Part shown: piece after piece, positions 5,011-6,062 of the stretch
Numbering within the stretch: position 1 is the first letter of the stretch
Layout of the letters: the number at the start of each line of letters is the position of its first letter
Assembly (NCBI GenBank): GCA_945860335.1
Contig: CAMAQW010000107.1
Location: 1 to 6,062, forward strand
DNA: 6,062 nucleotides
Direction: 5' to 3'
From: Sediminibacterium ginsengisoli
Lineage (GTDB): Bacteria > Bacteroidota > Bacteroidia > Chitinophagales > Chitinophagaceae
Position numbers and translations under genes: made by a program
The notes under the pieces: generated by a model
Seen by the model: the letters and a program-made list of their open reading frames with translations, nothing else
Database searches by the model: none
What the model was told of the DNA's origin: nothing

Positions 5011-5727
5011 ATGCAAACCACTTACTTACCCAAACTTACGCGTTGGATTGACCCCATTTTTTGGCTCTATTTTCCTAAAAACTGCCCTGCTTGCGGCAGG
5101 CCCTTACGGCTCTTTGGGGCCAATATTTGTGGCCGTTGCAGCCAAAATCTACCAGAAACCCACTTTTTTGAGGCCCCCGGCAACCCCATCGAAAAAATAT
5201 TTTACGGTAGGCTCCCCATGAGTGCAGGGGCAGCCGCCTGGTACTTTCACAAAAATTCGGCGCTTCAGTCCCTACTTTTTCAGTTAAAGTATAAATCCAA
5301 CGAAGACGTAGGCTTATTTATAGGCAAGCAAATGGGCGCCTTACTAGCTGCATCAGATCGGTTTGCCACCATAGATGCACTCGTTCCAGTGCCCCTCCAC
5401 CCCCAGGCACTGTCCAAAAGAGGCTTTAATCAGGCGGCCCTTATTTGTGAGGGCATTAGTCAGGTCTGGCACAAACCAGTGCTCGTGGGTACTATTGCCA
5501 GAACCAAACATACAAATACACAAACCAAACAAAGCAGGGCCGTACGCTGGGATAATATGGAAAACGCATTTAGCATCAAAGACCCCACATCTATTGCAGG
5601 TAAGCATCTCTTACTCATAGATGACGTAATTACAACAGGTGCCACCATTGAAGCATGCGGCAAAACATTACTAAGCGTTAAGGATGTGCAACTGAGCGTT
5701 GCTGCTGCCGCTTATCCATTAAAATAG
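5011..5727 (+). CDS. ComF family protein (phosphoribosyltransferase-like)
   Basis: ComF-family proteins have a type I phosphoribosyltransferase fold. They are needed for DNA uptake and transformation in several competent bacteria, but are also widespread in species not known to be competent, and their exact reaction is unsettled. The 238 residues begin with a short hydrophobic patch and a four-cysteine zinc-binding site (C25, C28, C40, C43, in CPACGRP and CGRC). The conserved VPVPLHPQALSKRGFNQ block lies at 125-141, then a QTKQSRAVRWDNMENAF segment (171-187). The PRPP-binding loop LLLIDDVITTGAT (200-212) carries the paired acidic residues of active phosphoribosyltransferases. The ATG gives a family-typical N-terminus; TGGGTGT precedes it, without a convincing Shine-Dalgarno sequence. 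Its codons look somewhat more GC-rich than those of radA. Placement after radA suits a role in recombination of taken-up DNA, but that is inference. No terminator is evident after it. Confidence 0.93.
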   Translation: MQTTYLPKLTRWIDPIFWLYFPKNCPACGRPLRLFGANICGRCSQNLPETHFFEAPGNPIEKIFYGRLPMSAGAAAWYFHKNSALQSLLFQLKYKSNEDVGLFIGKQMGALLAASDRFATIDALVPVPLHPQALSKRGFNQAALICEGISQVWHKPVLVGTIARTKHTNTQTKQSRAVRWDNMENAFSIKDPTSIAGKHLLLIDDVITTGATIEACGKTLLSVKDVQLSVAAAAYPLK

Positions 5728-5754
5728 TTGTGGGATGCTTTTTTAAGGAAAATG

Positions 5755-5786
5755 TTGGAACTTTCAACAAATAACGATTGGCTTTG
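5755..5786 (+). promoter_or_regulatory. Candidate promoter of the glutathione peroxidase gene
   Basis: TTG (5755-5757) and TGGCTTTG (5779-5786) are 21 nt apart, fitting the Bacteroidota promoter with one mismatch in the -7 box (G for A). Transcription would start at about 5790 and leave an A/C-rich leader of about 27 nt without a Shine-Dalgarno sequence. The -33 region sits in an imperfect dyad, GTTGGAA-C-TTTCAAC (5754-5768), which might be an operator. Confidence 0.45.
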
Positions 5787-5817
5787 TTATATAACTATTC
5801 AAATTCAACAACACACT

Positions 5818-6062
5818 ATGAAAAATCTCATCTTAATAGCAACTTTATTTATGTTACAATCATTTACAACCCCGGGCAAAGAAAGCATACATCAGTTTAA
5901 AATTAAATCGATTGACGGTGGCGTAATTGATTTTTCAAAATTTAAGGGTAAGAAAATTTTAGTAGTGAACACCGCTTCTGAGTGTGGCTATACACCACAG
6001 TACGAAGCACTTCAAAAATTAGCGGATACGTATAAAAACAAATTGGTAGTTGTGGGTTTTCC
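5818..6062 (+). CDS. Glutathione peroxidase, exported form (3'-truncated by the window)
   Basis: Only the first 81 codons are present; the gene runs off the window end. After MKNLILIATLFMLQSFTT, which reads as a signal peptide or hydrophobic export sequence, comes the glutathione peroxidase fold. FKIKSIDGGVIDFSKFKGKKILVVN is followed by the active-site motif NTASECGYTPQYEALQKL (51-68). Cys56 takes the place of the peroxidatic cysteine or selenocysteine, and the next beta strand ends VVVGF, just before the expected glutamine-containing motif. Bacterial Cys-type members usually reduce hydrogen peroxide and lipid peroxides with thioredoxin rather than glutathione. The export signal suggests action in the periplasm. 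The lipoprotein cysteine is absent and the cleavage site is unclear. The ATG is preceded by ACACACT without a Shine-Dalgarno sequence. It has its own candidate promoter and is probably separate from comF. Confidence 0.92.
   Translation, partial: MKNLILIATLFMLQSFTTPGKESIHQFKIKSIDGGVIDFSKFKGKKILVVNTASECGYTPQYEALQKLADTYKNKLVVVGF

Noticed and set aside
5003..5221. 72-codon plus-strand frame overlapping the comF start
   Set aside because: The comF frame carries the zinc site and PRPP loop; this overlapping frame has no motif and arises from the same GC-richer DNA.
5353..5607. 84-codon minus-strand open frame inside comF
   Set aside because: It is antisense to the conserved ComF core and has no independent support.

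Overview
The window looks like ordinary chromosomal DNA from a member of the Bacteroidota, most probably a Chitinophagaceae-like lineage; that family-level placement is inferred from recalled protein resemblance. Support comes from AT-rich DNA, proteins of Bacteroidota type, no convincing Shine-Dalgarno sequence before any gene, and several matches to the Bacteroidota sigma-factor promoter (TTG/TTTG, about 19 nt, TAnnTTTG). All genes are on the + strand. I see no rRNA, tRNA, CRISPR array, insertion sequence or phage gene.

Region 1 (1-1374) holds an HU/IHF-family DNA-binding protein, a membrane-anchored TPR protein with a GTG start, and a 31-residue, extremely basic protein that resembles the AURKAIP1/COX24 (mS38/bS22-like) ribosomal proteins. 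The set is closed by a strong 13-bp hairpin. The genes are close together and probably form one transcription unit. The HU gene has a perfect -7 box only 5 nt before its ATG, so its mRNA may be nearly leaderless.

Region 2 (1375-3183) holds an RNase E/G-family endoribonuclease that starts at TTG. A candidate promoter and a 12-bp palindrome lie upstream, and an intrinsic terminator follows. The neighbourhood therefore joins nucleoid structure, a probable ribosomal protein and RNA processing.

Region 3 (3071-3563) is a 493-bp stretch without a recognisable gene. It contains the ribonuclease terminator, several small inverted repeats, and a compact promoter-plus-hairpin unit (about 3319-3406) that could make a short RNA of about 50 nt. 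It ends in a T-rich stretch and a radA promoter candidate placed directly against the start codon.

Region 4 (3564-5727) holds radA/sms (branch migration and recombination) and a comF-family phosphoribosyltransferase-like gene. Both families are linked to processing of incoming or damaged DNA. A nested inverted repeat separates them.

Region 5 (5728-6062) starts a new unit: a promoter candidate and the first 81 codons of a glutathione peroxidase with an N-terminal export signal, cut by the window end.

I found no clear novel multi-gene system. The items most worth following up are the tiny basic ribosomal-type protein, the possible short RNA at about 3355-3406, the leaderless promoter arrangements, and the palindrome over the predicted ribonuclease transcription start.
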